Shown: positions 45,268 to 54,887 of the stretch, one piece after another | How the letters are laid out: every line of letters starts with the position of its first letter | How positions within the stretch are numbered: position 1 is the stretch's first letter | Source of the DNA: Streptomyces xanthochromogenes | GTDB lineage: Bacteria > Actinomycetota > Actinomycetes > Streptomycetales > Streptomycetaceae | Assembly: GCF_014650455.1 (NCBI RefSeq) | Contig: NZ_BMUZ01000001.1 | Coordinates: 744,001 to 808,000 of the forward strand | Direction of reading: 5' to 3' | DNA: 64,000 bases | The notes under the pieces: model-generated | The model's database searches: none | What the model was told of the DNA's origin: nothing | What the model saw: the letters and a program-made list of their open reading frames with translations, nothing else | Translations under genes and position numbers: made by a program

Positions 45268-46032
45268 TCAGACACCCACCTGAAAGCCTTGGGACCAGCC
45301 CTGTACCTGCTGGACGAGCTCCGCCCAAGCGCCGGTGAGCAGCAGCACGCCGGTCACGATCATCATGCCGCCGCCGATCCGCATCACCCATACGTAGTGC
45401 TTCTTGACCCAGCCGAAGGCGCCGAGCGCCTTGCGGAAGGCGACCGCCGCGAGCACGAACGGCAGCCCGAGGCCGAGACAGTACGCGACCGTCAGTATGG
45501 CCCCGCGGCCGGCGCTCGCCTGGTCCATCGCGAGCGCGTTCACCGAGGTGAGCGTGGGGCCGAGGCACGGCGTCCAGCCGATGCCGAAGAGCGCGCCGAG
45601 CAGCGGTGCTCCGGCGAGCCCGGTCACCGGCCGTCTGTGGAAGCGGAATTCGCGCTGGGTCATCCAGGGCATGAGCCCCATGAAGAAGACGCCCATCAGG
45701 ATCATCAGCACGCCGAGGATCTTGGAGAGCGTGGTGCTGTGGTCCTGGAGGTTCTGGCCGAAGTAGCCGAACAGCGCGCCGCCGGAGACGAAGACCGCGG
45801 TGAAGCCGAGGACGAACAGACCCGCTCCCGCGACCATCCGGCCGCGCCGGGCCTCGGCCAGGTCGGTGCCGGTGACTCCGGTGACGTACGAGAGATAACC
45901 GGGGACCAGGGGCAGTACGCAGGGCGAGAAGAACGAGACGAGGCCGCCGAGTACGGCGACCGGCAGGGCCACGAGCAGGGCCCCGCTGAAGACCGTTTCG
46001 TTCATCGAGCCGACGGCGGCCAGTGCCATCAC
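45268..46032 (-). CDS. ccdA: Thiol:disulfide interchange protein CcdA
   Basis: 254-residue six-helix membrane protein that passes reducing equivalents from cytoplasmic thioredoxin to exported TlpA-like proteins. Redox Cys are in SFFSPCVLPLVPGYLSYVTG (about 34-53) and in FGIGWTPCLGPTLTS (about 152-166). GTG 46032 or ATG 46029 can be the start. Four bases after tlpA, so the pair is cotranscribed. Confidence 0.93.
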   Translation of the reverse strand: MMALAAVGSMNETVFSGALLVALPVAVLGGLVSFFSPCVLPLVPGYLSYVTGVTGTDLAEARRGRMVAGAGLFVLGFTAVFVSGGALFGYFGQNLQDHSTTLSKILGVLMILMGVFFMGLMPWMTQREFRFHRRPVTGLAGAPLLGALFGIGWTPCLGPTLTSVNALAMDQASAGRGAILTVAYCLGLGLPFVLAAVAFRKALGAFGWVKKHYVWVMRIGGGMMIVTGVLLLTGAWAELVQQVQGWSQGFQVGV

Positions 46033-46036
46033 GCGA

Positions 46037-46645
46037 TCACTTCTCCGCGATCAGCGGGTCGATCATCTGGTGCAGCTTGGTGTCGTCGAGCGCCATCAGG
46101 GCGCGGGCGGCGATTTTGCCGTTCCGGTCGAGAACGATCGTCGACGGAATGGCCTGCGGATTCAGGCTGCCCTTCGGGAAACGCAGAATGAGCTTCCCGA
46201 TCGGGTCGTAGAGGCTCGAATAGTCGACGCCGAATTCCTGCTCGAACTTCTGGGCCGGACCCTTGTCGGTGTCGCGGGTATTGATCCCGACGAACTCGAC
46301 GCCCTTGGACTTCATCTCCTTGGAGACCTTGGCCAGATACGGCGCCTCGGCCCGGCAGGGCGCGCACCACGAGCCCCAGACGTTCAGCACGACGATCTTG
46401 CCCTTGAGCGAGGCGACGTCGAGCTGCTTGCCGTCGACGGTGGCACCGGACAGCTCCGGGGCGTTCTGACGGTCGCCCTTGGCGACGGTGGCGATGCCGC
46501 CGGTGCCGGTGACGAACTTGGTGTCACCGGAACCACCGGACGTACCACCGGAACCGCAGGCCGTCAGGGTCAGCGCACCGGCGGCCGCGGCAGCCGCGGC
46601 CAGCGTCAGGGTGCGACGGCGTCGGAAGGCAGGACTCACGGACAT
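46037..46645 (-). CDS. resA: Thioredoxin-like lipoprotein TlpA/ResA
   Basis: 202 residues. Lipoprotein signal with LTLTACGSGG (Cys about 30), a Gly/Ser linker, then a thioredoxin fold with the redox motif WGSWCAPCRAEAP (about 90-102) and the cis-Pro region NPQAIPSTIVLD (about 166-177). It reduces apocytochrome c cysteines before heme attachment, drawing electrons from CcdA. ATG 46645; the frame is open far upstream in an Arg-rich shadow. A Rex-like site overlaps its start. Confidence 0.92.
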   Translation of the reverse strand: MSVSPAFRRRRTLTLAAAAAAAGALTLTACGSGGTSGGSGDTKFVTGTGGIATVAKGDRQNAPELSGATVDGKQLDVASLKGKIVVLNVWGSWCAPCRAEAPYLAKVSKEMKSKGVEFVGINTRDTDKGPAQKFEQEFGVDYSSLYDPIGKLILRFPKGSLNPQAIPSTIVLDRNGKIAARALMALDDTKLHQMIDPLIAEK

Positions 46646-46661
46646 GTGAAAAGTTTCGCAT
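46644..46661 (-). promoter_or_regulatory. Rex-like site at the tlpA start
   Basis: On the tlpA strand: ATGCGAAACTTTTCACAT. Compared with the Rex consensus halves TTGTGAA and TTCACAA it matches five and six of seven bases. It overlaps the start codon. Weaker than the nuo site. Confidence 0.35.
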
Positions 46662-46722
46662 GTCTGTTTCGGGGATCTTCCGCGCCCCCCTGACTGCCCG
46701 TAAAGCCCCTTGTCAGGAACGC

Positions 46723-48000
46723 CTAAACGGCCTTGAGGAACGCGTTCCAGCCACCGGCGGGGGCCTGTCCCACGCCGAGCGTGCGCAGCTTGGCGAGCAC
46801 CTTCGGGTCCTGGACGTCGAGCCAGTCGCAGTACTGCTTGAAGGAGACGAGCCTCACATCCTTCTTCTCGTCCCGCTTCGCGACGATGCCCTTGAAGGCC
46901 TCTTCGACGGCGTCCATGTAGATGCCGCCGTTCCACTCCTCGAAGTGGTTTCCGATGTAGAAGGGCGCGCGATTCGTTTCGTAGGCCCGCTTGAATCCGG
47001 CGAGATAGGCCTCGGTGGCCTGCTTGCGCCAGCCCGGGTAGTTGGCCGGCGGCGCCTTGGTCGAATTCTTCGACTGGTTGGCGAGGATGTTGTAGTCCAT
47101 CGAGAGGACCTGGAAGGAATGCCCGGGGAAGGGTATTTGCTGGAGCGGCAGGTCCCACAGGCCGTGCCGCTTGACCGGCCAGACCTGGGTGCCGCCGGGC
47201 GAGGAGGCGTCGTAGCGCCAGCCCAGCTTCTGAGCGGTGGGCAGCAGGTTGTCCTGACCGAGCAGGCAGGGGGTACGGCCGCCGGCGAGCTCGCGCTTGT
47301 AGTCGAACGGGAGCGGGTCCTCGTCCGTCCAGCCGGTGTTCGTCTTCCACTTGGTGACGAAGTCGATCGCCTGGTCTATCTCGCTCTGCCACTGGGCGGC
47401 GGTCCAGTGCTCGACCGTGCCGCGTCCGGTGCAGAAGTGACCGTTGAAGTGCGTGCCTATCTCATGGCCTTCGGTCCAGGCCTGGCGGACGTACTTCAGC
47501 GTCTCCTTGATGTGCGGGTCGGAGAGGTAGCCGATGTCGGAGGCGCCGACGGCGTTGTTCGGCGGCCGGTAGAGGCGCTTCTTGGCCTCGGGCAGCAGAT
47601 ACAGGCCGGAGAGGAAGAACGTCATGCCCGCGCCGTGGTCCTTGGCGAGCTGGAGGAAGCGCGGGAAGAGGCCGTTGCCGACCTCGCCGGCGCCGTCCCA
47701 GGAGAAGATGACGAACTGGGGCGGTGTCTCGCCGGGCTGGAGCGGAACGGGCTTCTCGGGCTGGTGCGGCTGCTTGCCGGTGTCGGCCGTGGAACCGTCG
47801 CCTATCAGTTTCGCGTCGGCCTTCTTGGCGGCCGCGTCACCGCTTTCACCGCCGCCCTTGCCACTGGAACCGCTACCGCTGCCGCCCGACGTTCCGCAGC
47901 CGGCCAGGCCGGCCGCCGCTGCGGCCCCCAGACCAAGCCCCAGCATGCCCCGTCGGCTGACGTTCCGGCCGATCTCCCGCATAAGCCCGTCCGTTCCCAT
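46723..48000 (-). CDS. Polysaccharide deacetylase-like exported lipoprotein
   Basis: 425 residues. A twin-arginine signal with lipobox, SRRGMLGLGLGAAAAAGLAGC (Cys about 35), then a Gly/Ser linker, then a NodB-like fold: FVIFSWDGAGEV (Asp, about 97-108), EGHEIGTHFNGHFCTGRG (His pair, about 182-199), FPGHSFQVLSMDYNI. The metal-binding Asp and His-x3-His are partly preserved, so activity is plausible. ATG 48000, or ATG 47982 (MREIGRNVSRRG). Same strand as tlpA, 77 bases before it. Confidence 0.82.
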   Translation of the reverse strand: MGTDGLMREIGRNVSRRGMLGLGLGAAAAAGLAGCGTSGGSGSGSSGKGGGESGDAAAKKADAKLIGDGSTADTGKQPHQPEKPVPLQPGETPPQFVIFSWDGAGEVGNGLFPRFLQLAKDHGAGMTFFLSGLYLLPEAKKRLYRPPNNAVGASDIGYLSDPHIKETLKYVRQAWTEGHEIGTHFNGHFCTGRGTVEHWTAAQWQSEIDQAIDFVTKWKTNTGWTDEDPLPFDYKRELAGGRTPCLLGQDNLLPTAQKLGWRYDASSPGGTQVWPVKRHGLWDLPLQQIPFPGHSFQVLSMDYNILANQSKNSTKAPPANYPGWRKQATEAYLAGFKRAYETNRAPFYIGNHFEEWNGGIYMDAVEEAFKGIVAKRDEKKDVRLVSFKQYCDWLDVQDPKVLAKLRTLGVGQAPAGGWNAFLKAV

Positions 48001-48240
48001 CGCTTCGCACCGTCGTCTCGTCGTCCTCGAACCCCAAGCGCGTCACCGCAGTTGGGCGATCTGTGAGATGTCGGGTGAAACCTGGCCGGTTCCACACAGC
48101 TCGCACAAATCTTCGTAAACCGTACGAGATGTGGGTGCGGGTCGAGGGGGCGGGGGGTGAAGGTCGTGCGAACGGTGTCGCTGGACGGGCTGGTGGGGCG
48201 GCCGGGTCGGATGCCAATGCCGGGGCCGACGGCCGGCCGG

Positions 48241-48294
48241 GACGATCCGGCCGACCGGGACCATCCGGCCGGCCGGGACCATCCGGCCGGCCGG
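48241..48294. repeat. 18-bp tandem repeat, three copies
   Basis: Three consecutive 18-base units (gaccatccggccggccgg, the first with two changes), followed by a duplicated gacatcaggtgag block near 48359-48388. The repeats are in the 388-base gap between the deacetylase gene and the histidine phosphatase gene, which holds no gene. Confidence 0.8.
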
Positions 48295-48388
48295 AGACGT
48301 CGGCCCTGAGACGCCGGGCCGACCCCGAGACCTCGGGCCGGGCGCCTCGGGCCGGAGACGTCAGGTGAGGGACATCAGGTGAGGGACA

Positions 48389-49096
48389 TCAGGCGCCGAA
48401 GGCCTTCGACTTGCCCTTGACCGGCTTGGCGCCGGCCAGCAGATGCGCCGGTACGAGATCGCGGGCGGGCTCGCTGTAGCCCACGGACACGATCCGGTCG
48501 CCCCGGTAGGTGAAGCTGGTCAGCGAGGCCAGCGTGCACTGCCGCTTGCGCGGGTCGTGCCACAGGCGCCGCTTCTCGACGAAGCTGCGCACGATCCAGA
48601 TCGGCAACTGGTGGCTGACGCACACCGCCTCGTGCCCCCGCGCCGCGTCGCGCGCCGCGTCCAGGGCGCCCATCATCCGCACGACCTGCTCGACGTACGG
48701 CTCGCCCCAGGACGGGCGGAACGGGTTCGTCAGGTGTTTCCAGTTGGCGGGCTTGCGCAGCGCGCCGTCGCCGACGCCGAAGGTCTTGCCCTCGAAGACG
48801 TTGCCCGCCTCGATGAGACGCGGGTCGGTCGCCAGGTCGAGGCCGTGCACCTTGGCGATCGGGTCCGCCGTCTCCTGGGCGCGCTCCAGCGGGGAGGCCA
48901 CGACATGGGTGATGTCACGGCCCGCCAGGTGCTCGGCGACCCGGTCGGCCATCTGCCGGCCGAGCTCGGAGAGGTGGTAGCCGGAACGGCGCCCGTAGAG
49001 CACTCCGTCCGGGTTGTGCACCTCGCCGTGGCGCATCAGGTGCACGACGGTCAGTTCGTTTCCGGCGTTGTTCTCGCTCATGTTGTTCTCGCTCAT
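48389..49096 (-). CDS. Histidine phosphatase family protein (phosphoglycerate mutase-like)
   Basis: 235 residues. The catalytic RHG motif is [19 protein letters not shown] (about 18-36); [10 protein letters not shown] and the second His region [13 protein letters not shown] (about 158-170) complete the site. More likely a broad phosphatase than glycolytic mutase. The first ten residues are two copies of MSENN from a 15-base direct repeat. ATG 49096 overlaps the hemL stop, so it is translated with hemL. Confidence 0.87.
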   Translation of the reverse strand: MSENNMSENNAGNELTVVHLMRHGEVHNPDGVLYGRRSGYHLSELGRQMADRVAEHLAGRDITHVVASPLERAQETADPIAKVHGLDLATDPRLIEAGNVFEGKTFGVGDGALRKPANWKHLTNPFRPSWGEPYVEQVVRMMGALDAARDAARGHEAVCVSHQLPIWIVRSFVEKRRLWHDPRKRQCTLASLTSFTYRGDRIVSVGYSEPARDLVPAHLLAGAKPVKGKSKAFGA

Positions 49097-50415
49097 GCGG
49101 TGGCCTCCGCGGCGGCACGGGCGGCGGCGGGCAGCGCGGCCGCGATGCGCTCGATCGCACGCTCGTCGTGGGCGGTCGACAGGAACCAGGACTCGAACGC
49201 CGAGGGCGGCAGGTAGACGCCCTGCGACAGCATCGAGTGGAAGAACCCGTTGAAGCGGAAGGACTCCTGCTTCTTCGCGTCGTCGTAGTTGCAGACCTCG
49301 TCGGCGGTGAAGAAGACGGAGAACATGTTGCTCGCCGTCTGCACCCGGTGGGCCACGCCCTCCTTGCTGAGCGCGCCGGTGACCAGCGCCTGGACCTCCC
49401 GCGAGACGGCGTCGACCTTGGCGTACGCCGCGTCGTCGAGCAGCCGCAGCTGGGCGAGGCCGGCGGCGGTCGCGACCGGGTTACCGGACAGGGTGCCCGC
49501 CTGGTAGACCGGGCCCGCCGGGGCGAGGTGGCCCATGACGTCGGCGCGGCCGCCGAACGCCGCGGCCGGGAAGCCGCCACCCATGACCTTGCCGAACGTC
49601 ATGAGGTCCGGCACGACGCCGTCGACGCCGAACCAACCCGCCTTCGACGTACGGAAACCAGTCATCACCTCGTCCGAGATGTACAGCGCGCCGTTCTTCG
49701 CACAGGCCGCCTTCAGACCCGCGTTGAAGCCGTCCGCCGGCGGCACGACGCCCATGTTGCCGGGCGAGGCCTCGGTGATCACACAGGCGATCTCACCCGG
49801 GTTGGCGTGGAACGCCGCGTGCACCGCGTCCAGATCGTTGTACGGCAGCACGATCGTGTCGCCGGCCTGGGCGCCGGTGACGCCGGGGGTGTCGGGGAGG
49901 CCGAACGTGGCGACCCCGGAACCGGCGGCGGCGAGCAGCGCGTCCACATGTCCGTGGTAGCAGCCTGCGAACTTGATCACCTTGGCGCGGCCGGTGAAGC
50001 CGCGCGCCAGGCGGATCGCGGACATGGTCGCCTCGGTGCCCGAGGACACCAGGCGGACCTGCTCGACCGGCTCGATCCGGGCCACGATCTCCTCGGCGAG
50101 CGCGACCTCACCCTCGCCGGGCGTACCGAAGGAGGTGCCGCGGGCGACGGCCTCCTGCACGGCGGCGACGACCTCGGGGTGCGCATGCCCGAGGATCATC
50201 GGACCCCACGAACACACCAGGTCGACGTACTCGCGGCCGTCGGCGTCGGTCAGATAGGGCCCCGTACCGGACACCATGAACCGGGGCGTACCGCCCACGG
50301 CCCGGAAGGCGCGGACAGGGGAGTTCACACCGCCGGGCGTCACGGCGGACGCACGGTCGAAGAGGTTCTGCGAAACTGGGGCGTCGTATTCGTACGGATA
50401 GCTCACACCCGCCAT
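49093..50415 (-). CDS. hemL: Glutamate-1-semialdehyde 2,1-aminomutase
   Basis: 440-residue PLP enzyme converting glutamate-1-semialdehyde to 5-aminolevulinate, the precursor of heme and other tetrapyrroles. Motifs: [19 protein letters not shown] (about 24-42), [17 protein letters not shown] (about 122-138), SDEVMTGFR and the PLP lysine in [18 protein letters not shown] (about 263-280). It supplies heme precursor next to the cytochrome c maturation genes. ATG 50415. Confidence 0.95.
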   Translation of the reverse strand: MAGVSYPYEYDAPVSQNLFDRASAVTPGGVNSPVRAFRAVGGTPRFMVSGTGPYLTDADGREYVDLVCSWGPMILGHAHPEVVAAVQEAVARGTSFGTPGEGEVALAEEIVARIEPVEQVRLVSSGTEATMSAIRLARGFTGRAKVIKFAGCYHGHVDALLAAAGSGVATFGLPDTPGVTGAQAGDTIVLPYNDLDAVHAAFHANPGEIACVITEASPGNMGVVPPADGFNAGLKAACAKNGALYISDEVMTGFRTSKAGWFGVDGVVPDLMTFGKVMGGGFPAAAFGGRADVMGHLAPAGPVYQAGTLSGNPVATAAGLAQLRLLDDAAYAKVDAVSREVQALVTGALSKEGVAHRVQTASNMFSVFFTADEVCNYDDAKKQESFRFNGFFHSMLSQGVYLPPSAFESWFLSTAHDERAIERIAAALPAAARAAAEATA

Positions 50416-50742
50416 GGTGGCAGAGGCCCGGACGTTCTTGCGGACCGGTGTTTCACCGCACCCGCGCTGGGGAGGTCAATGACACGATGATCCGCAGATG
50501 ATGGAGTGGCATCGGCGGATGATCGGGTTGCGCGGTGGGGGCCGCGGCATCTACAAAGCAGTCGGGCTACAAGCAGTCGGGTGAAGGATATGCATCGCGG
50601 TGGCGGACTGGGCGAGGGGACCGATGACCGGGGCCCCGAGCGCGCCCACCGGCGGGGACGGCACCGGCGGCGCGACGCCCAGGACCGGATCGACCGGGTC
50701 GGGGACGGCGCTCTGGCAGGGAACGGAAGTGGCCGGGTGGGG

Positions 50743-51174
50743 GTGACCTACAAGTACTTCGGTGCCCCGGACGGCGCGACCGCGGCCCGGGTGCCCGTCA
50801 CCATGCGCCCGGAGGAGCTGGGCGGCGACGAGCTGGGCATGGGCGGCATGTTCACCAAGATCAAGCCGGAGACGATGGCCGCGATGGTCCTCACCGGCAT
50901 TCAGGGCATACCGCTGCACAAGGTCCCACCGCTGGAACTCGTCGTCCTGCACCCCGACTACGCGGTGGTCAAGCTGCCCATGACGGTCGTCGACCCGCTG
51001 CGCGGCGTCGGCGAGGAGTCGGTCGGCGCCGCGGCCTTCATATGGTCCACGGTCCCGGACCGCGGCGGCCCGCGTGACGCGTTCAACGTCTATCAACTCC
51101 TGCACGAATGGCAGGACTTCTCGCACCGGCTGCACGAGGCGGGCCACCAGCCGTACTGCCTGGTCTGGCCCTGA
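50743..51174 (+). CDS. Conserved hypothetical protein
   Basis: 143 residues from GTG 50743: VTYKYFGAPDGATAARVPVT to LHEAGHQPYCLVWP. The well-formed core (MFTKIKPETMAAMVLTG, LVVLHPDYAVVKLPMTVVDP) suggests a folded soluble protein; I do not recognise a family. The same frame is open upstream to 50506 but is Arg-rich there, while another frame reads MTGAPSAPTGGDGTGG from 50624 and stops just at 50743; the true N-terminus is therefore uncertain. The 330 bases before it hold no other gene. Confidence 0.65.
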   Translation: MTYKYFGAPDGATAARVPVTMRPEELGGDELGMGGMFTKIKPETMAAMVLTGIQGIPLHKVPPLELVVLHPDYAVVKLPMTVVDPLRGVGEESVGAAAFIWSTVPDRGGPRDAFNVYQLLHEWQDFSHRLHEAGHQPYCLVWP

Positions 51175-51324
51175 CCGCTCCGAACGCCCCACGGCAGGTG
51201 AGCACGGAAGGACGTCGACGGGCCTCCCGCGGCGCCGTGCGGCGGGCGCCCGAGGGCGGCGCCGGGCGGCTTGGACCTTCGTCCATTCGGCTCCGCAGCT
51301 GCGGTGTATGTTCCGACGGACCCT

Positions 51325-51354
51325 TTGTATATGCGGCGTGAAGCCGCCTATCTT
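51325..51354 (+). promoter_or_regulatory. Promoter for a leaderless HTH-Mop transcript, with palindromic spacer
   Basis: TTGTAT (51325-51330) and TATCTT (51349-51354) are spaced 18 bases. The spacer contains the inverted repeat GCGGC/GCCGC (51333-51337, 51343-51347). The ATG at 51362 comes seven bases after the -10, with no ribosome site, so transcription would begin at or next to the start codon. The palindrome is well placed for autoregulation. Confidence 0.5.
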
Positions 51355-51361
51355 GTCGCAC

Positions 51362-51757
51362 ATGCAGTCCTACACCATCGGCCAGGCAGCGCGTCTGCTC
51401 GGCGTCAGCCCCGACACCGTGCGCCGCTGGGCCGACGGCGGCCGCGTCACGACCCATCGTGACGAAGGCGGCCGCCGACTCATCGACGGGCGGGATCTGG
51501 CCGCCTTCTCCATCGAGGTGGGCCAGTCCTCCAACAGTGAGGAAGAGGTGCCCTACACCTCCGTCCGCAACGCCTTCCCCGGCATCGTCACCGCCGTCAA
51601 GCTCGGTGACGTCGCCGCCCAGGTCGAGATCCAGGCCGGTCCGCACCGCCTCGTCTCCCTCCTGACCCGGGAGGCCGTCGAAGAGCTGGGCCTTGAGGTG
51701 GGCATGCAGGCCACCGCGCGGGTGAAGTCCACCAGCGTGCACATCGACCGCACCTAG
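51362..51757 (+). CDS. HTH-Mop (TOBE) molybdate-responsive regulator
   Basis: 131 residues: an excisionase/MerR-like helix-turn-helix ([20 protein letters not shown], about 4-23, then the [11 protein letters not shown] wing) and a C-terminal Mop/TOBE domain ([20 protein letters not shown], about 67-86) that binds molybdate or tungstate oxyanion. Adjacent to modA and modBC, so it likely senses molybdate and controls their uptake. No ribosome site precedes ATG 51362; see promoter entry. The open frame upstream (to 51074) is not used. Confidence 0.88.
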   Translation: MQSYTIGQAARLLGVSPDTVRRWADGGRVTTHRDEGGRRLIDGRDLAAFSIEVGQSSNSEEEVPYTSVRNAFPGIVTAVKLGDVAAQVEIQAGPHRLVSLLTREAVEELGLEVGMQATARVKSTSVHIDRT

Positions 51758-51902
51758 GTCGACAGGCCACACCTACGTCCCCGCGGCGTCGCCCTTCCCC
51801 GGTGACCGACGGACATCCGACCCGGATGCTCCCGAGGCCACCCAGCGGGGGAAGCCCTCACCTCCCGGCGCGGCTCATCAAGCATCCGAAGGAGCTCCAT
51901 CC

Positions 51903-52733
51903 ATGTCTGTCATGGCTCTCAGTACCCAGCGCCGCCGCGCCGCCGCGGCCGTCGTCTCCGCCGCCCTGCTGATTCCGCTGGCCTCGGCCTGCAGCAGCAG
52001 CAGCAAGGACAGTGGCAGCAGCGACAAGAGCGCTTCCCCGTCCGGGAGTGCCGGCTCCGCGCCGAAGGCCGCGCAGCTGACCGTGCTCGCCGCGTCCTCG
52101 CTGACCGATGTCTTCAAGGCGGCGGGTGCCGCCTACGAGAAGGAGAACCCGGGTACGCACATCAAGTTCTCCTTCGCCGGCTCGCAGGAGCTGGCGGCCC
52201 AGGTCAAGCAGGGCGCCCCGGCGGACGCGCTGGTGACGGCGGACACCAAGACGATGGACGGCCTCAAGGCCGACGTGAACGACCCGTCGATCATCGCCAA
52301 GAACCGTCTGGTGATCACGACGGGCAAGGGCAACCCGAAGAAGGTCGAGGACCTCAAGGGCCTGACCAACACCAGCCTCAAGGTCGTCCTCGCGGCGCCC
52401 GAGGTCCCGGTCGGCCGCTACAGCAAGCAGGTCCTGGACAAGCAGCACCTCACGGTGAAGCCGGTCTCCCAGGAGCCCAACGTCCGCGCCGTGCTGTCCA
52501 AGGTCGAGCTGGGCGAGGCCGACGCGGGCATCGTCTACAAGACCGACGCCGCCTCCGCCAAGGGCAAGGTCGACACCGTCGACATCCCGGACGCGCAGAA
52601 CGCCGTCGCCTCCTACCCGGCCGCCACCCTCAAGGCGTCCAAGAACGCGGACGCCGCCACCGCGTTCGTGAAGTGGCTCTCCACCCCCGAGGCCCAGAAG
52701 ATCCTCGCGGACGCCGGCTTCCAGCAGCCGTAG
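51903..52733 (+). CDS. modA: Molybdate ABC transporter substrate-binding protein
   Basis: 276 residues. Lipoprotein signal with [12 protein letters not shown] (Cys about 30), a Ser-rich linker, then the binding domain: [17 protein letters not shown] (about 60-76), [38 protein letters not shown] and [13 protein letters not shown] 51903 follows AAGGAG. Gives specificity for molybdate to the modBC transporter downstream. The 145 bases before it hold no recognised riboswitch. Confidence 0.93.
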   Translation: MSVMALSTQRRRAAAAVVSAALLIPLASACSSSSKDSGSSDKSASPSGSAGSAPKAAQLTVLAASSLTDVFKAAGAAYEKENPGTHIKFSFAGSQELAAQVKQGAPADALVTADTKTMDGLKADVNDPSIIAKNRLVITTGKGNPKKVEDLKGLTNTSLKVVLAAPEVPVGRYSKQVLDKQHLTVKPVSQEPNVRAVLSKVELGEADAGIVYKTDAASAKGKVDTVDIPDAQNAVASYPAATLKASKNADAATAFVKWLSTPEAQKILADAGFQQP

Positions 52734-52850
52734 CCGGCCCGGCCCCCTGGCCGCCGTTGCTCCAACTCCCTTGCGTGGTATGCCCGTTCACACTGTCTGC
52801 TCGTACCGGGCGGGCAGGCCCCGCGCCCTCAGGACACCGGGGGAACCCGT

Positions 52851-54818
52851 ATGACCCGCAGCCGCTCCCGCACCCGTCGGCGCCCGCCCGTGGCCCTGGC
52901 GCTGCCCGCACTGCTCGCCATCGCGTTCCTGTTGATGCCGCTCCTCGGCATCCTGGCCCGCACCTCCTGGGGCGAACTCGGCACCCATCTGACCGGCCCC
53001 GACGTCACCGAGGCCCTGCGGCTCTCGCTCGTCGTCTCGTTCTGGGCACTGGGCCTCTCCCTGCTCCTCGGGGTGCCCCTGGCCTGGCTGCTGTCCCGGG
53101 TCGACTTCCCCGGCAAGTCCCTGGTGCGCTCGCTCGTCCTGCTGCCGATGGTGCTGCCGCCCACGGTCGGCGGCGTGGCCCTGCTGCTCGGCTTCGGGCG
53201 GCGCGGACTGCTCGGCCCGTGGCTGGAGAACACCTTCGGCATCACGCTGCCCTTCCACACCTCAGGCGCCGTGGTCGCCGCCACGTTCGTCGCGATGCCC
53301 TTCCTGGTGATCAGCCTGGAGGGCGCGCTCGGAGGCCTGCGTCCGTCGTACGAGGAGACGGCGGCCTCCCTGGGCGCCTCCCCGTTCCGCGTCTTCCTCA
53401 CCGTGACGCTGCCCATGGTGGCCCCTGGCCTGGCCGCCGGCGCCGCACTCACCTGGGCCCGGGCACTCGGCGAGTTCGGCGCGACCATCACCTTCGCGGG
53501 CAACCTCCCCGGCACCACCCAGACCCTCCCGCTCCAGGTCTACCTCCTCCTCCAGGACTCCCCCGAGGCCGCGACCTCCGTATCCCTGCTGCTGCTCGCC
53601 ATCGCGATGGCCGTACTCATCGCCCTGCGCGGCCGCTGGACCGGCGGCGCCTCGGTACGCGGCGGCGCGCCCTCCCCCGCCGCGGCGGACAGCCCCGCCC
53701 TGGAGACCGACCCCGCGCCGGCCCTGCCGGACCACTCCGCCCCGCCCAAGGACGACGACCTCAAGTCTCCCGCCGGCAAGCAGAGTTGGTCCCTCGACGC
53801 CGAGGTGACCGGGTTCAACGAGCTGACCCTGCACGCCGAGCCCGGCACCACCATCGCCGTCGTCGGCGAGAACGGTGCCGGCAAAACCACCCTGCTACGC
53901 GCCCTGCTCGGCCTCACCGACCGCGCCCACGCCACCCTCCGCCTCGGCACCACCGACGTCACCGACCTGCCCCCGCACAAACGCGGCGTCGCCTGGGTCC
54001 CGCAGGCCGGCGCCCTCTTCCCCCACCTCACCGCCCTCACCAACACCGCCTACGGACTCCGCGCCCAGGGCACCCCCCGCGCACAGGCGCGCGCAACCGC
54101 CCAGACCTGGCTCGACCGACTCGGCGTCGGCCACCTCGCCCACCGCAAACCCGCCCAGCTCTCCGGCGGCCAGGCCCAACGCGTCGCCCTCGCACGAGCA
54201 CTGGCCGCACAACCCCGGCTCCTCCTCCTCGACGAGCCCCTCGCCGCCCTCGACCAGACCACCCGCGCCCACGTCCGCCACACGCTGCGCACCCACCTCG
54301 CCGGCTTCCCCGGCGTCTGCCTCATCGTCACCCACGACCCCGTCGAAGCCGTCTCCCTCGCCGACCGCGTCCTCGTCCTCCACGACGGACGCACCCTCCA
54401 GGACGCCCCACCCACCGAGGTCACCCGCCACCCCCGCTCCCCCTGGGTCGCCCGCATGCTCGGCCGCAACGCCTGGCCCGGCACCGCAGACGCCACCGGA
54501 CTCACCCTCGCCAACGGCACTCACATCACCACCGCGGAACAACTACCCGCCCGCACCAAAGCGCTGGCCATCATCACCCCCGAATCGGTCGCCCTCCACC
54601 ACACTCGCCCCACCGGCAGCCCCCGCAACATCTGGCCCGGCACCATCCGCGAAATCACCGCCAGCGGCAGCCGCCTCCGCATCCTCATCACCTCCGACCA
54701 CACCCCGGACCTCATCGCCGAAATCACCCCACACGCGGCAGCCGACCTCCGCCTCACCGAAGGCGCCACCGTATGGACCAGCATCAAGGCAACCGAGATC
54801 ACCCTCGTATCCCTATGA
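52851..54818 (+). CDS. modBC: Molybdate ABC transporter permease-ATPase fusion
   Basis: 655 residues joining two transporter subunits. Residues 1-265: ModB permease with six helices and the EAA loop (EETAASLGASPFRVFLTVTL, about 168-187). A Pro/Ala linker (about 265-310) leads to the ModC ATPase: Walker A GENGAGKTTLL (about 334-344), Q-loop WVPQAGALFPHLTAL, signature LSGGQAQRVALARALA (about 439-454), Walker B LLLLDEPLAAL, H-loop VTHD, and a TOBE region at about 590-655. The ATPase half (from about 53870) is much poorer in G on the coding strand than the permease half. Confidence 0.92.
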   Translation: MTRSRSRTRRRPPVALALPALLAIAFLLMPLLGILARTSWGELGTHLTGPDVTEALRLSLVVSFWALGLSLLLGVPLAWLLSRVDFPGKSLVRSLVLLPMVLPPTVGGVALLLGFGRRGLLGPWLENTFGITLPFHTSGAVVAATFVAMPFLVISLEGALGGLRPSYEETAASLGASPFRVFLTVTLPMVAPGLAAGAALTWARALGEFGATITFAGNLPGTTQTLPLQVYLLLQDSPEAATSVSLLLLAIAMAVLIALRGRWTGGASVRGGAPSPAAADSPALETDPAPALPDHSAPPKDDDLKSPAGKQSWSLDAEVTGFNELTLHAEPGTTIAVVGENGAGKTTLLRALLGLTDRAHATLRLGTTDVTDLPPHKRGVAWVPQAGALFPHLTALTNTAYGLRAQGTPRAQARATAQTWLDRLGVGHLAHRKPAQLSGGQAQRVALARALAAQPRLLLLDEPLAALDQTTRAHVRHTLRTHLAGFPGVCLIVTHDPVEAVSLADRVLVLHDGRTLQDAPPTEVTRHPRSPWVARMLGRNAWPGTADATGLTLANGTHITTAEQLPARTKALAIITPESVALHHTRPTGSPRNIWPGTIREITASGSRLRILITSDHTPDLIAEITPHAAADLRLTEGATVWTSIKATEITLVSL

Positions 54819-54887
54819 GCCGACGCCCCTAGACTGGCCTCCGAAGGCGACGGACAGGGCCACCCCACCGAGGAGACGGAGGCAACG

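Noticed and set aside
50506-50742. N-terminal extension of the conserved hypothetical protein
   Set aside because: Arg-rich and out of register with the more natural MTGAPSAPTGG frame; the conserved part begins at VTYKYFG. A frameshift remains possible but unproven.
51758-51902. Molybdenum cofactor riboswitch before modA
   Set aside because: The leader is long enough, but I could not assign the conserved Moco motif stems with confidence.
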